NCBI GenBank assembly: GCA_000727475.1
Contig: KL647288.1
Location: forward strand, 5,043,122-5,107,121
DNA from: Sarcocystis neurona
Lineage: Eukaryota; Apicomplexa; Conoidasida; Eucoccidiorida; Sarcocystidae
DNA length: 64,000 nt
Reading direction: 5' to 3'
This document shows, one piece after another, positions 32,551 through 47,200 of this stretch (position 1 is its first letter; each line of letters opens with the position of its first letter). The translations under genes and the position numbers were made by a program. Under the pieces are notes generated by a model. That model had not been told where the DNA came from. It did not search any database and saw only the letters and a program-made list of their open reading frames with translations.

Positions 32551-35250
32551 ATGCAGAAGATGCTGCTGAAGCTGCGGCAGAGTTTGTCGCCGCTGGAGGC
32601 TGCGCGCCTGCAGGACGTCCCAGCGTTGCCGCCGTGTTTCACCGTCTTTGCGGCTGCAGCAGCACCCCACACACCTGTCGCGCTTCCAGCTGGAACAGCA
32701 GCGGGAGTCCGCGGAGCAGCTCCAGGGTCAGCAGCAGCAGCCGGATCGACGGAGGCAGCAGCAGCTGCATTCCGAAGGACAGCAGTAGCAACATGGGGCA
32801 CACCAGACGGAGGAGAAGGAAGGCCCGAAGGTGCAGCCGAACCAGGCATAAACACGCCGTCTGCGTCGTCCTACCCGGTGCCTCGGTTTGCACCACGCGT
32901 TGCTGCTGCTGCTGCTCCTGAAAATTGTGCCCCAGTGTCTCGGCATGAGCGAGGAGGTGGAGAAGGAGCAACAGCCGCGGCGGCAACTTCTGCGGCGCCG
33001 GAGCGGCCCCCGCAGGAGCAGGCTTTCAGAGAGCAGCAGCACCAGCTGGTATCCGAGTGGCAGCAGCAGGTAGGTGCACAGCAGCAACTGCGCCAGCAGC
33101 GCCTTCGGGAAGGAGAGGAGGAGGACGACGCGGCTGAGGAGCAGCAGCGGCAGCAGCGCACAGGGCGTCTGCTTGCGCAGCGCCGCCAGCAGCAGCACCA
33201 CCACCACCACTACGTGTACAGCAGCCAGTGGGAGGGAGGGGGCGCTGCCGGTGCGCCTACCACTGCGGTCTGCACGCCATTCTTCAGTAGCAGCGAACTC
33301 GCTGCTTTTGCTGCGGCTCCTGGCGCCTACGCTCCCTTCCTTGTGGAAGACGTGCAGCTTGATTTAGAGACCGTCTGCTGCGGCGAGGTTTCCGCTTCAG
33401 CAACAACAGGCACAGCAGGCGTCCAACAACAAGGGGGACAGCAGCAGACTGTCCACCCCGTGCTACGACAGCCGGTGTATTTGTCGCAGCAGCAGCTCCA
33501 ACAGCAGCAGACAGGGCTGCAAAGAGGGCAGGCTCTTTCGGCAGAGACGCGACCAAGCACGCGTGGTCCCGCTGCTGCTGCTCCTGCTGCCACCAGCGCC
33601 TGGGAGACTGTTGCTTGTGGTGGGGCTGCAGGTAGTGGGGTTGCTGTTCGTACGGATGAAACTGCTGCTGCGGCTGCAGCGGCGACACTCCGTGTGAAAC
33701 GAGATACTGACCCGTATGATAGAGACACAGCCCCTGCAACGCAGGCTCCGCCTTCGTCTGCTAACCACGCATGCAGCAGAAGCAGCTGCTGCAGGAGGCT
33801 GGCCGCCGCAGCGAAGTCAGCGCTGAGTTTGCATCCGCAAGTGCGGCAGCACTTCCCTCTGCTGACGGAGCCGCCACGACTGCAGATATACCGCTTTGTT
33901 CAGCGGCGGCGGCTTCGACGAGGCCTCGTGTACTCGTTTTCTGCTGGAGCTCTGCATGAAGCGTCAGAAGACGTTGCAGCAGCAGCATCAGGTCTTCCTG
34001 CGGCGGTTTCTCTGCCAAATCTGGCGGCGGCTGCTGCGGCCAGCACGCCTCTCTCTCTCTTCTTTCCTCCGACCACTCTTTCCCCACAGACGCCCGCTGT
34101 CTCCCCTCGGGGCTTCTCGCCCACGTGCACCGTCGCGTTGTATCCCCCTCCTGCTGCTGCGTCTGCCTTTTGTACCCCTGCGCTACGTTCTGCTGCTGGC
34201 GGCGCTATCTCGCCCAGCGCCTCAACAGCTCCTGCAGACCACCACGCCGTTCCTGATGCAGCGGAAACTGACGGCTGGCTTTCGTCGATTCCGTCAAATA
34301 CACGAGCCGTGTCGGCTGCGTCAGCAGCAGCGGGGCCTGCGCGTTGTCTGGGGAGCTCGACCAGCAGTGGGGCAGGAGCCGCAGGGCTGCTGGTACCCCA
34401 GCAGGTTTTGCTGCAGCGGCTGTCCCCTCTTCGCCTCGCAGTCGTCGTGGGGGGCCCGGCGCCCTCCGCGGGAATCCACAACGTGATCGCGGGTATCAGC
34501 CGCTTTCTCAGAGATTTCACGCAGCAGTGTCCTTGGTGCAGCCATTGCAAGGGGTCTGCACAAACCGCTGCTGCTGAGCCCCCCCCACCGCCCAGCGCTG
34601 CACAGCAGACGACTCAGCCCGGCCAGATTCACCGCCAGCCGCCTCTGCTGCAGCCGCAGCCGCTACAACAGCAGCACGTGATCAATCAGCAGCAGCAGAC
34701 CTGCGTGGGAAGATCTGGGGCGTTTGCCGTACAGCAGGCCCGTCAAGAGCTTCGGCATCCTGTTGGCGCTGAAGCAGCTGCAGCAGCCTCCGTCCCGTGG
34801 GGCCGGAGCGCCGCCGTCGAGACGGAGCTGCTGCCTCCTCCCTTCTCCCGAAGAAACTTCTCTCCTGTGCTCTGTGCAGCCGCCGCAGCAGCGAGGACCC
34901 CTTCCCAACCCGCTGTCCCTCATGCCGGTGCTGGTGACGCATTCTGTCCTGCCACTGCTGCTGCAGAGGGACGGTCTCCGAGTGCCGACGGCGGCGTGTG
35001 CTGCTGCAGCAAGCTGTTCGGCTTCGTAGACGGCGCGGCGGGTTTGCTCGGACGCGGGGAATGCACAGAGCTTACTGACGAAGCAGTAGCAGGATACTTG
35101 AACCTTGGCGGATGTGAACTGCTAGGATACAAGCCCTTCAAAACCCTGACGGACTTCTCAGTTAGCCGTGTGAAGCAGGTCTGCGACCGCTACCGTCTGG
35201 ACGGCCTCATTATTATCGGCGGCCCTGATGACTTGCAGGCCGCGACGCAG
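32551..35250 (+). CDS. PFK-like exon 1: beta-half N-terminus and nucleotide/PPi loop
   Basis: ATGs at 32551 and 32560 precede LSPLEAARLQDVPALPPCF, the usual SPLxxxRLxxxPxLP opening. An Ala/Gln-rich insertion follows (residues about 30-420, including a His run). Then come VRQHFPLLTEPP (about 430), VVVGGPAPSAGIHNVIAG (631-648, expected SGGQAPGGHNVI), KLFGFVDGAAGLLGRG, ELTDEAVAGYLNLGG and LDGLIIIGGPDDLQAA (GG at 890-891, expected GGDDSNTNA). It ends at donor GCAG|GTGAGG in phase 0. The start could also be an internal acceptor (CTTGCAG at 32535-32541). Confidence 0.62.
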
Positions 35251-38200
35251 GTGAGGAACCACTGCAGCAGCAGCAGCAGGTCCCGTACACACGTCTACGC
35301 AGAGGGAATTCCAGAAGAAGAAACGAGAGAGGGAGAGGAAGCCGCACAAGGCCCGACGAGAAGAAGAGGCGCAGGTAGATGCAGGTGGCAACTGCCTTTC
35401 GGACCGCCCGCGACCACCGGCGAGACGCTGTGCTGCTGCTATTGCTACAGGAAGTAGGCGGTGAAGCAGCTTTTGCGCAGCTGCGTCTGGAAGGTCTTGG
35501 TAGAATCTTGCAACCGCAGGGCAGCAGAGACTGGCTCTCTCTTTTCTCTTCTACGTCTTGTCTGGCGCTCGTTGGCCGGACTGAGCAGAACTGCACGCGC
35601 TGCTTCCCTGCTGTGCGCCGCTGCAGCATTGTACATGAGAGGGAGAGTGGGGTGGGCAGATGGGCCTGCTGCTTTGGAACAAGGAGGTCACCGACAGCTA
35701 CTGCTGCGGACCTCGCCTGCTGGGTGTAATGCCTGAGCTACTAGGCGTGCTGCGGCCAGGAGAGAACTGCTGCTCGACTGCTGCTGCTGCTTCGATACAC
35801 AGGGTGCTGCCAGGGGAGAACTGCTGCTCGATCGCTGCTGACGCGCAGGCTGTGGCAGAAGGGAACTGCTCTGGGTATGCTGCTCTTGCCACGGACAGGC
35901 TGCTGTTGTGGGGAAGACCTGCTTGTCGGCAGGTAGCCAAGCGGGTGCCGTGCGGTGAGAGCCGATCGGGTGAAATACGCTGCTGTTCGTACTAAGCAGC
36001 TGCTAAGTCTGGTGGCTCTGCTTCCCTGCTGCGGGGAGTTGCTAAGGGACTTTCCTCCCCACAAAATAGGCAGTGAAGATGCCTGCACATGGCCGCCCAG
36101 TGGACGTGTGTCGCTGTTCACACGTACACATGTCGTATGCTGCTGTGAAAAGGAGAGAGCGCACAAGGTGGGACTTTTGCTGGTGCTGCTGCTGCTGTCC
36201 GTTGTCCAGGTGCTGCTGCAGTGGAGCTGCTGCGACAGCTGCCTGCTCAGGAGTCTGTGCGGCCCGTTGCACCTGGCATCAGCTCGCGCTTCCTCTTTTT
36301 GCTGCTTCTGCTGCTATCCCCACGCGGCCCACTGGGTGCTGCTGTTGCTGTGTGCATGTCTCCTAGACGTCGTTTTTCTCGGGTCGTCCTCTCTGCTGGC
36401 CGCTGCTCCCGGTGCTGCCGGCTCGCACTGCTGCTGCTTCTGTTACTGGTCTTGGTGCGCAAGTGCTGCCCGCTGCCGCGACCTTCTCCAGCTGGTTGGC
36501 AGTCGCCTGCTGTTGCACGCTTTTGTCGGCTTTGGTGTGACGCGTGTCTGCCGCTACAGAAGCACGAGCGCGCGGCTCATCGATCTGTTGTTCCTGTTGC
36601 TACTGCTGCTGTTGCTGCCGCTCCTTCTCCTGCAGCTAGCACATCGCTTCTTACAGGAGGGGCTGCGCACGCGCGTCATCGGAGTGCCCCACAGCGCGCG
36701 GGGGGACCTGTACCTTTACGACTTCTTGCCTCTAACTTTGGGCTTCGACAGTGCGAGAAGCATGCTGAGCGAGTTCTGCGGAAACATCGCTCTCGACAGC
36801 AGCAGCAGCAAGAAGTACTACCATTTCATCCGGTGTTCGTCCAGCAATTTGACGCTTGAGTGTGCCCTCCAGACCAGGTACGAAGCAGCCACTCCTCCTC
36901 TCCCTTTTTCTCACGAGGACTGCTGCTGCTGTCTCTGGCCAGGCAGGACCCGCTGCTCCTGCAACAACTTGCTTGGCTAAGGTCTCACTACGACTGCGGG
37001 CTACTGTCTTTGTAAAAAAGTCATTCCTGCCACTGCAACCGCGGCTGCGGACGCTGCGCATCTCGAACACCGCTGCTGCTGCCATTGCTGCTGCCGTTGC
37101 TGTTGCCGCTGCTGCTGCCGTTTCTGTTGCCGGTGCTGCTGCCGCTGCTGTTGCCGCTGCTGCTGCCGTTGCTGCTGCCGCTGCTTCTGCCGCTGCTTCT
37201 GCCACTGCTGCTGCCGCTGCTGCTGCCGCTGCTGCTGCCGCTGCTGCCTGTGACTCAGAACTTTGTGTCGCTTCTGCGGCTGCCTTTGCTGCCGCTGGGT
37301 TGCGCGGGCTCCTCGCGACTCCTGCTGCAGCTGCCGGTGTCTGACATGAGACCGCAGCAGCTGCTGCACCACGGGGAACAGAGGAAAGGAGATGCAGGCA
37401 GCCGCCTTGTTGAAAAGGCGGCAGCGTCCCGAACACTGCTGCAGCTGCGGAAGTGCAAACGTAGGCCGCGGGCGTGTAGACGTAGCTTCTTGTCTCCTAG
37501 ACATTTGCTGCTGCGTGTCTTTCTCCGCAGTCGTGCACGTAGCCCTCGTTAACACTGTCGCTCGGCTGCTGCAGCCAGGGGCGTTCTGCTGGAGTCAGTA
37601 CTTTCTATTCGGCAGCAGCTGTTCTCTCTCCCGTGGCATGCGCCTGCTGCAACACCTGCAAGAGGTCGCCGCAGGTGCGCTTATGTAGGCTCAAGCAAGC
37701 TGCTGCTGGTGGCACAGGTGCGCTCGTGCAGATAGCAGGGAGCAGCTGCGCGCGTGACGGAGACGTCCCGCAGCACTGCGCAAGAAAGCTCCATCAGCTG
37801 TCTTCGTCGGGCACTGCTGTCCCCCGCTGCCGCATCTAACGCTGCTCCTCTTGCAAGCATTCACACGTACGTATCTACATACACAGCACACATATATGTA
37901 CACAGATGAATAATATTCTGTGCGCCAGGTGGGTCTGTCTACACCTTGCTTCGCGCGTCAGTAAGACGCCCGCAGGCGAGTCAAAAGCTCGCAAGTAACC
38001 TGTGCTTCTTGACTAGAAATCCTACCCCTGGAGATGCTGCATGCGCGCATGTGCAGTATCCCTTTTGGGAGGCCGACTGCCGCCTGACTGATGCGGCGGT
38101 TGACGTGTAGGAAGCGTTCGCCTCTTTTCCTGCTGCTCCCCGCAGACGTGGGCAACGTCTGTGCCGGAGCTGTGGACAGTGCCTGGCAGGAAGTGAAGAA

Positions 38201-41200
38201 CACGTCGAACGGGACGTGTCTTCTGGACAGGGAGTCCGCAACTATCTGCGCAGAGGCGACGTTTCCCGATTAATTTCTGCGTGTGTGCGTGAGCACGTTG
38301 ACTCGTGCTCGCACGCGTGTGAATCTCTACGTATAGGGGCCCCCTCTCTCTTTTTCTCTCTCTCTATATAAATGTATGCGTACGTGGAGACTTTGTGTAT
38401 GCTAGCCTGAATGTGTGTGAACGGCGCGGGCAGTCGGACGGCCGACGCTGTGGACTTATTTCTACACTGCAACGCCAAGGCGCGAGGAAGTCTGCTGCTC
38501 TTAATGAGCGGACTTCGTTCTTGCGTTCTCTTCTTCACGTCCATATGTACCTGTGGCTTTGCCGCCCATTACGTCCACATAGATGTGCTCTCTCTGTATA
38601 TCTGTATGTGTGTACATAGACGGAGGTGCAACACATGCATATATATATATGTATATATGTGTACGCAGAGAGTTACGTATGACTTATGTGTTCTTAGAGA
38701 TCTATGCGAGGGCGATCGCCAAGCCTCTACGGGTATCGACCTACATTTGTGGACGGAAGTATGTGTGTGCGTGTCTGCACGTGTGTGTATGTTTGCTTCA
38801 CCTCCTCCCTGCTGAATTTATAGGCCCACCATGTGCATCACAGGGCTGGAGTGCAGTGTGGAAGGCTGGACGTTGGAGGAGGTGGTTGCCCGGGTCTGCG
38901 ATACGGTCGTAAAAAGGAAGCACCTGCTGGGCAAAGGGTCAGGCACCGTGCTGCTCTCTGAAGAACTCGTCGAGCACCTGGTTGAGGTAGGGATACGCCA
39001 CGCCTGCTGCTGCGGCTGCTGCTCGGAGTACTGCTGCTGTTGTTTCTTCCGCTGCTATTGCTACTTGTGCCGTTGCTACTGCTGCTGTTGCTGGTGCTGC
39101 TGTTGCCGCTGCTGTTTCTGCTGCTGTTCCTGCTGCTGCTGTTGTTGCGGCGGTTGCTGTCTGGGGTGCTCCTGTTGCTGCTGCTGTTGCTGTGTTGCTG
39201 GCTCTGCTGAGCCCTTAGTCTTGCCGCGGCGATTACTCCTCTGGTGCCAGGGCTCCTGGTGCTGTTGCTTGTGTCGCGGCAACAGCCCCCCTACTGCTGC
39301 CTCTGATGGAGCTGGTCTTGCTGCTGCTGCTGCTGCTCGTGCCGCTACGCGTTTTCGTAGGGTTTCCCCTCCTCCTTCTTCGGCGGCGGCTGATTCTGCG
39401 ACTAAACGTGGTGCTGCTGTTTCTGTCGCAGCTCGCGACGCTGTTGTCCGTCGCCTCCAATGTGTATATATACATGTGTATACATATGCATACATATATA
39501 TATGTATACTTATGCACGTGCGTATGTATATGCGTGTATGTGCTTACGCATGTATATGAATACGTGTGTGCACTTACGCATTTCCATTATATATATATGT
39601 ACGAATCGCATATATGGGAGGAGGTTTGTGGCCTTTCAAGTGTGGTAGGGGAGTAGAGGGGATGCTGCCTTTTTGCGTGTTTCTCTTGTTGATCTTCTGC
39701 TGACTGTCCGCCTCTGTTTGTTTTCCTCTGCCCACCTCTGTGGGTCGGTCTCGCTGGCTACCCACTTGGAAAAAATCTGTCCACCTCCACATCTGTCTCA
39801 TTGAGGTGGTTGTATATTGTTGGGTCACTCTACTGCTGTCTGCGTGTCTGTCTATCTGCCTTTGGCTACAAATGTACACATACATATATACGTATATAGA
39901 TCTGTGTATATATGTATGTATATATGAATGTATATATGTGTGTATATACGTATGTGTGTATGAATGTATATATGTGTGTATATATGTATGTATGCATGTA
40001 TGTGTATATACATGCATATATATATATATCTACAGCGCGATGCATGCGCGCAGGGGTTGTGAGACTTTGCGTTGTTGCTGTTTGCTTCTGCGTCTTTCGT
40101 TCGTTGGGCAGATGACGCCGCTGCGTGAGACGATTGCAGAACTTCTTTCCCGTCCTTTGTCGCCCTCTAGGACGACGTGTCTGGCTGCGTCACTCCCGGG
40201 GGCTCCCGCTTCCGCCAGGGCAGCAGCAGCAGCAGAAGCGAAGAACACAGCCGCCGCGGCCGCAGATGATGAAGAAGAAGCAGATCGAGGGGACAGGAAA
40301 GGAGCGGCTGCAGCAGAAGGCGGAAAGGGAGGCCGCGAAGTAGCAGCAGTAGCGGCAGGAGGAGAAGAAGAACGGACAGCAGGAGGGGGAGAGGGAGCAA
40401 CAGCAGCAGCAGCTGAAGACGACAGAGAAGCAACGGACGGAGGAAGGGGCGCAGTAGGGGGTGGCCTTCTGGGTGAGGAGGACAGAGACAGAGTCGAAAA
40501 AACTGGTGGTTGCGATGCTTCGGACGTTGCAGCAGCAAAGAGCGGGAGCAACGGCGACAATTTGCTGCGCCCCGCAACGTCACTTTCCTCCTCTTCTTCC
40601 TCTCCTTTGTTTTCTCGTTCGTGTTCTGAGGGCCTTCTGCCGCTTGACAAGACTAGCGAGCGCGGGGCAGGGCCCGCAGCAGGAGCCGCAGCTGCCCCAG
40701 GGCGCGGAGGAGGAGGCGGCGAAGAGCAGCAGCCGCTGCTGCGAATCATGTGCAGCAGCAACGACGGGCGGCTTGGAGCAGAGCAGCAGCGTCGTCAGAC
40801 AGCAACAGCGCAAGAGGAGGAACTCGTGTCGCAGCTGCTGCCTCCTCGGCTTGCGCGGGCCTTTCGCCTGCTGCCGACGCATGCACGGCGATCTCTTCTG
40901 CTGCAACGCGACTGCAAAGGCCGCCCGCTTCTACCTGCCATAGAAGCAGAAGCCCTGATCGCCCAGCGGGTCCACAAGGAGCTACGCATGCGGTGAGATG
41001 GTTCTCGTCTTTCTCTTTATATATATATATATATATGCACATCTATATCCTGTCGCGAACTTGTCCCACGTACATATACATACCTGTCTAATAAACGTCA
41101 GTCGTCGTCTCCCCATACTACACATACACTCCTCTACATTAGCAACACAGACCAGGGACATCTATATATATACATATATATGTATATTTCCTCACTGGCT

Positions 41201-44200
41201 GACTTCTGCTATGGATACGTATACTTGCTTACGCTTACGATACTGAACGCGGATACACATACATATATATATATATATGTATATATAGATAGGTATATAG
41301 AACTGCAAGGTGCACTTGGGGCCGGGTGGAGAAGAGACAGCTACTGCTGCTGTGTAGACTTCTTCGATTCACGTCGTCGGGAGGAAGGCGACACCGGCGT
41401 CGACGTCTTCTCTGCTGACAACACGGCGTCCACGAGCGTTTACTTATATATACGAAGACACGTGTAGACACACGTCTGGCTCTGTATATCTCTCTCTATA
41501 AAAATATGTGAATTCGTATGCATATGCATGCACACATACATATCTGTATAGAGAGGTACACACCTGTACGTACGTGGTGTCTACGTATCGTAGCTGCAGA
41601 GAGACACACAGAAACTCACACAGAGAAGTCTGCACGGAGCCATTGCGAGCACCAGGACCTCAGTTCAACCTCCGAGGCCGCTTGAAGAAGGTCGCGTTCT
41701 GCTTCTTGCTCTCGATCTTCTCTCTAGACCTGCTACTGCTGCTTCGGCTGTGGGACGTGCTGCTCTTACGGTCGTGGGCGGTGCTTCTGTCGCGGCGGCC
41801 GGTGCTGGTATGCCGCTGTGGCTGCTGCTGTGGCTGCTGGTGTGGCTGCTGCTGCCGCTCTGCAGTCGCGCAGCAGGAGACTCGGCGACCGTGGACTCCT
41901 TTTCTTATCGTCTGCATTACCTCGGTCAAGAAGGCCGCTGTCCGTTGCCTACTCGGTTCGATTGCACACTCGGGTACGCGCTGGGGCATGCAGCAGCAGC
42001 AGCTGTGGCCTTGCAGTTAACGGGATATCTTGCATGTATTCGCAATTTGCATGCGCCTCTGTGCTGCTGGGAAGCCTGCGCAGTGCCCCTCGTCTGCCTT
42101 TTCAAGCCGACGACGCCGCGCGCTTCTTCCCTCAGAAATCTCCTGCGCCGACAGGAGCAGCAGCGACAACAGCAGCAGCACGAGCAGCAGGAGCAGCAAA
42201 AGCGGCAACACGAACAGAAGCGGCAGCAGCAGCGACAGTCACAGGAGCAGCCACAGGAGCAGCCACAGCAGGAGCGGCAAGCAGCTGCTGCTGGGCGTCC
42301 CGCTGTCGCGCTTGTGGACGAGGAAGAAAAGAGGGAGGAGGAGGCAAAGAAGACGGAGAAGAAGTTAGCCGGTGCTGGTGGCGGTCCAGGTGCTGCTGCA
42401 GCAGCGTGTCCGGGCCACGCGGCTTCCGCTCCTGGTGCTGCGGCTGAAGCTCCAGGTGCTGCAGCACCTGCAGCCGCTGCGGGCGCTGTACAGGCTGATA
42501 CTTCCGCTGCGGATTCTCCTGCAGCTGCTGTCTGCTGGGGCCGGCCTTCTATTCCTGTCGACCGCGTGTCGCCTACGAGCACGCTGTACAACTGCTACCA
42601 GCGACTCAAGGACTCCTGGAAGGCAAGCGCAGTCTTGCTGGAGATGCGCGCCTCCTCCTGGCACTCCTGCCCTTCCTGCTGTGATTGCTGCCTCTCCTGC
42701 TGTGACCACTGCCCTTCCTTCCTTGCGGTGACTGCTGCCCTTCGTGCCGTGATTGCTGCCCTTCCGGCTGTGATCTCCCTGCTGTGACTGCTCAACTTTT
42801 TGCTGCTGCTGCTGCCACTGCTACTGCTACTGCTGCTGCTTTTTATCCTGCCGCTGCTCTTGCGCACGGTGATGCTCCTCCCCTCTTGCTCCTGGTGCTT
42901 TTGTCGAAGTGCTAGTGCCCTGTTTATGCGTGCTGCCACTGCCGCTGCTGGTGCTTCTCCTGCTGCTGGGATCGCTCCCACCGCTAAGAACACGTTGCTG
43001 CGGTTCGTCTTTGCGTGCTCCTGCTTGGGCTGTTGCGCCCGTGCGCTGCGGGAGTTTGTGTGCTGCCCTTTCACTTTCGAGCGGCTGCTGGCGGCGCTGC
43101 CGCTCTGCACTGCTGCTACGTAGGTCATCCTGCCCACGAGCGTCCAAGACTTGGATGCTCACCGACCGCTACGGGGCTGTGCAAGAACTTGTCTCAGTCC
43201 ACCTACACGTACACATAAATATACATATATATATATATAAGTAGACATATAGGTACTCAGGTGCATACGTATATACTTTATATGTACATATATCAGTATA
43301 TGTATGTATCTGTCTATCTGTCTATGTAGATACGTATATATGTATATATATATGTACGTATAGGTACGTACTTGAATAAGTGGATGTATGTACTTATACA
43401 CATTTATGTGTGTCAACCTCTCCTATCAGCTTACGTTTGCATGCGGAGACTGGTTGATTCTCTGGCCGCGTTAAGGCATTTGTACAAACTCGCTTTATGT
43501 GTGGGTACGTGTGCGCACATACACGTGTTTCCCTTTCTGTCTCTCTGTATCTCCCTATATGTCTACATATATATGTCTTTATATATATATATATATATAT
43601 ATGTATATCTATAGTATACGTCTGCAGGTGCGAGTGCAGCGGAGAGCTTCGCCAGGAGTCTCCTTGTGGGGGAGCACCTCCGCGTGAAGCGCAGCAGCAC
43701 GGGGGACACAAAAGTCACCAGACACGGCAAAGAACAAGAGACCAATATTTCCGTAGATCTTGCACATGCATATATTAATGTACACGTTCGTCTATGTAGT
43801 ATACATATATATATATATATACGTGTCTGCGCGCGTGTACGGGTGCGTTATGGGCCTGCACTTTTCGAGCACCGAACGCGGCACCGCCATCTACGTATAT
43901 ACTTCTCTATATGTGTCCACTGCTGTACACGTCCCTACATGCCTACATACGTATGTATATGTACACACATCCGCACTAGTGCACTTGCGATAAAAGCAGG
44001 AACGCGCGCAATGTAATGTGCTGCAGCAGCATATTTGGGGTTGCACATATATATATATATATATATAATATACCTACATACCAGTGCATATATATATATA
44101 TATTATGTACCTACCTACCAATGCATATATATATATATTATGTACCTACATACCAGTTCACATATATATATATATATGTACGTATATACCAATATATATA

Positions 44201-47200
44201 TATATATATATATACTTACATATCTATGGGTATACATGTATATATAATGTGTACATACATATCAATACATATGCGTGTATATATATATTTTTATATTACG
44301 TCTGTATATGTTAAAACACATATAAATATATAGGATGTAGATACAGCTTGACTGGTGTACTGGCTGTTGTGTAACGTGTTGCTGTGTAGGTGTACTGCCT
44401 TTACCGAAGTCCGGGTCCCGCGACGTTTGCGCCGAGCGCGCGTCTTCGTCTCGCCCTCTGTCCATGCTGCCGCTGCTGCTGTAGCCCCGTGGGCCGCTGC
44501 TGCAGTTGTGGCTTTCCTCTCTCTTCTGCTCCCCGTACTGCGGCTGCGGCTGCTGCTGCAGGCGGTAGTCGCCGTCGCGCTGCTGCTGCGCTGCCCGCCA
44601 CTACTGCCCCCCCCCGCGCCGCGCAAGGAACGGACAGCGGTCCACAGGAACAGCACCAGCCGCAGCACGAAGAGCAGCAGCAGCAACAGCAGCAGCAGGA
44701 GCAACAGATGCAACGAGGAAAGCAGCAGCAGCAGCAGCAAGAACGACAGCAGCAGGAGGTAAGGGAGGAGGAGGCTCCGAAGAAACAGCAACGGGGAACC
44801 GCAGAGCGAGAGGAGGAGAATGAGAGCGGCTCGGATGACTGCTTGTGCGAATACGAGGAATGGGGGGAGGACAGCGTCCGCGATAGCATGCCGCTCATGC
44901 TGCTCTCGCAGTTTCTAGGGATGGCTCGCACGCTGCAGCAGGTGCAGCCGTTGCAAGTTGATATGCATCACTACGGTCCGATCTTCGCTCGACTCGACGG
45001 CCTCGCGCTTCCTGCTGCTGCGCTTGCAGCAGCCCGACGACCCCCCTCCGTCGCTGGACTCCGAACGGCCGCAGAACCCGGAGCAGCGGCAGCAGCGGCA
45101 GCAGAACCAGGAGCAGCAGCAGCAGCAGAACCCGAAGAAGCAACAGCATGCCCCGACGCAGCAGGAGCAGGGGGAACAAGAGCAGCAGCAAGAGGTAGCG
45201 GTTTGAGCGCTCAGGCGCCGCTGCAGCAAAAGAGAGTAGACGCTGGAGAAGCCAACGAAGAAGAGGAAGCTGCTGCACGTGAGGGACTCGAAGGAGACGA
45301 AGCGGATGGCGGCAGCGTCTTTCCACTAGCTGCTCCCCGTCTGTACATGAGCTGTCGCAGGAGACTGCAGGTATGTTCGTCGGTCCCATCCTCCTCCGTA
45401 CCACAGCATTCCACATCCCGATACACTGACATATATATATATATGTATATATATAGAGTGGGTACCTAGACAGCTGCTATGCGTATGTGCACGTGTTTGT
45501 GATAAGTATGTCAATGAATACATCTGCAGACATGTTACATCCGTGTGGGTGTCTGGATATGCAACTGGAGTGGTGGCTATTTTTCTGTGTGACGGCAGCT
45601 GTCGCCGTTTCAGCTGGAGCGCCTAAAGTACCAGCCGAAGCTGCCGCACGTGTTCAATCAGGCCTTTGCGCTGGTTGGCATGGATATCACTGCAGCAATG
45701 TGTTCGAGCCCGCTGTTGGTGAAGATGATTTTCCCGCTCACGCATCAGCTCCGGGCTGTCGAGATAGTGCCGCTGCAGCAGCTGCTTGCTGCCGAGTCCC
45801 TGGGCTTCCCGGCCACTCCTCCGCCGCCTCAGTTTCGCGCCTTCATGCACCGAAGGGATCGGCGGCGAGCCCCAGCGACGACAGCCGCAGCAGCACAGGC
45901 AGCAGCACCGCCGCCGCACCGCCACACCGCGGCAGGGGTGGCAGCGGCACGCTACGCTGGAGCACCGCCCCGCCTGGCTGCCGCAGCCGCAGCAGGCAGT
46001 CCTCTTGAAGGAGCGACAGTAGGGGCGCGCTTCCTTTCGCCAGGAGAAGCCGCCAGCCTCCCATCTGCAGCACCGGAGAGAAGACGTGCTGCCGCCGCCA
46101 GCTTGCACTTCTTGCCGGTCGAACGGCAGCACCCCCTGCAGCAGCAACTTGGACAGCTGGAGCAGGAGCTCGTACAACAGCAGCAGGAGCAGCAAATAGG
46201 ACAACAGCTGCACGGAGGTTGGCAGCCATGTCGGCAGCTGCAGGTGCCGCTGCACCTCGGGGAGTCTCCGTCCTGTCCCTCGTTGGCCCCCGGCAGCTCT
46301 CGCGCGCAAGACGTAGGTAGAAACTGCAGTTTAGGGGGGGGAAGGGGTAGGGAAAGAGCACTGCAACGTTCGGGCTTGTTGCACGTCTTTTACGAGAACT
46401 CACCTGACTGTAGTGTTTGAGCTTCCGGGTAGATAACGTCCTATGATGTGGCATGCATCTCTCTCTCCTGGGCGAGAAGAAACACTTCTTGAGACTCGCT
46501 GTGTGCGTGCCGCGTACGCCTGCAGCAGATCGTGGGGCGCATTTGGGACATTGTTGTTGCAGGTAGATCCAACTGTTGGCATCGAAGCACTTGGCTCGGT
46601 CTGTTTGCTTTGTCCTCCTCCTCTGTTCCGGCGTACATTCACGCGAAGACGTACACATCTACACTTCACACTGCGTGGCGTGAGCGTCTCCACAGGTGTC
46701 TTCTCGTTTCCCCGGACCGTTCCGCGGGGGAATCTTCCCGTCCGACGCGCCACCTTAGCAGCACCTAGCCGACACCTACGAAAGGGCAAAAAATTTGAGG
46801 AATGCTCTATACGTATACGTGTGTGTATCTCGACGTTCATATATATATATATTAATATGGATGTATGCTCGACATATATATATAAATATGTATGGATGTA
46901 TGCGATGGCGCGTCGGTACTCTACATACTTCTGCGTGTAAGCATGGAGCCACGCACACCTGTACAGACATATATATACACACACACACACACCTACCCGT
47001 ATAGGCGTTTGGGCAGATACTCACAGGCGTGCATCTCTGCGTATGTAAATACAGATACATATGCATATATATGAGTATATGCGTAACATATATAAGTGTG
47101 CACGCACATACGCATGTTCGTATTTTAGCGGCCGTGCTGCTGTTGGTAGTCGCTTCGCAAGCAGCGGTGGAAGCACGCGCCAGACGCTTCTTTCGTGAGG

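Noticed and set aside
43130..43205. TWMLTDRYGAVQEL, resembling the WxLxDRYxxPGPIQ end of a PFK beta domain
   Set aside because: The exon starting at 44390 gives an exact YRSPGP with correct phase and spacing to the preceding Trp, so this is taken as coincidence inside intron 5.
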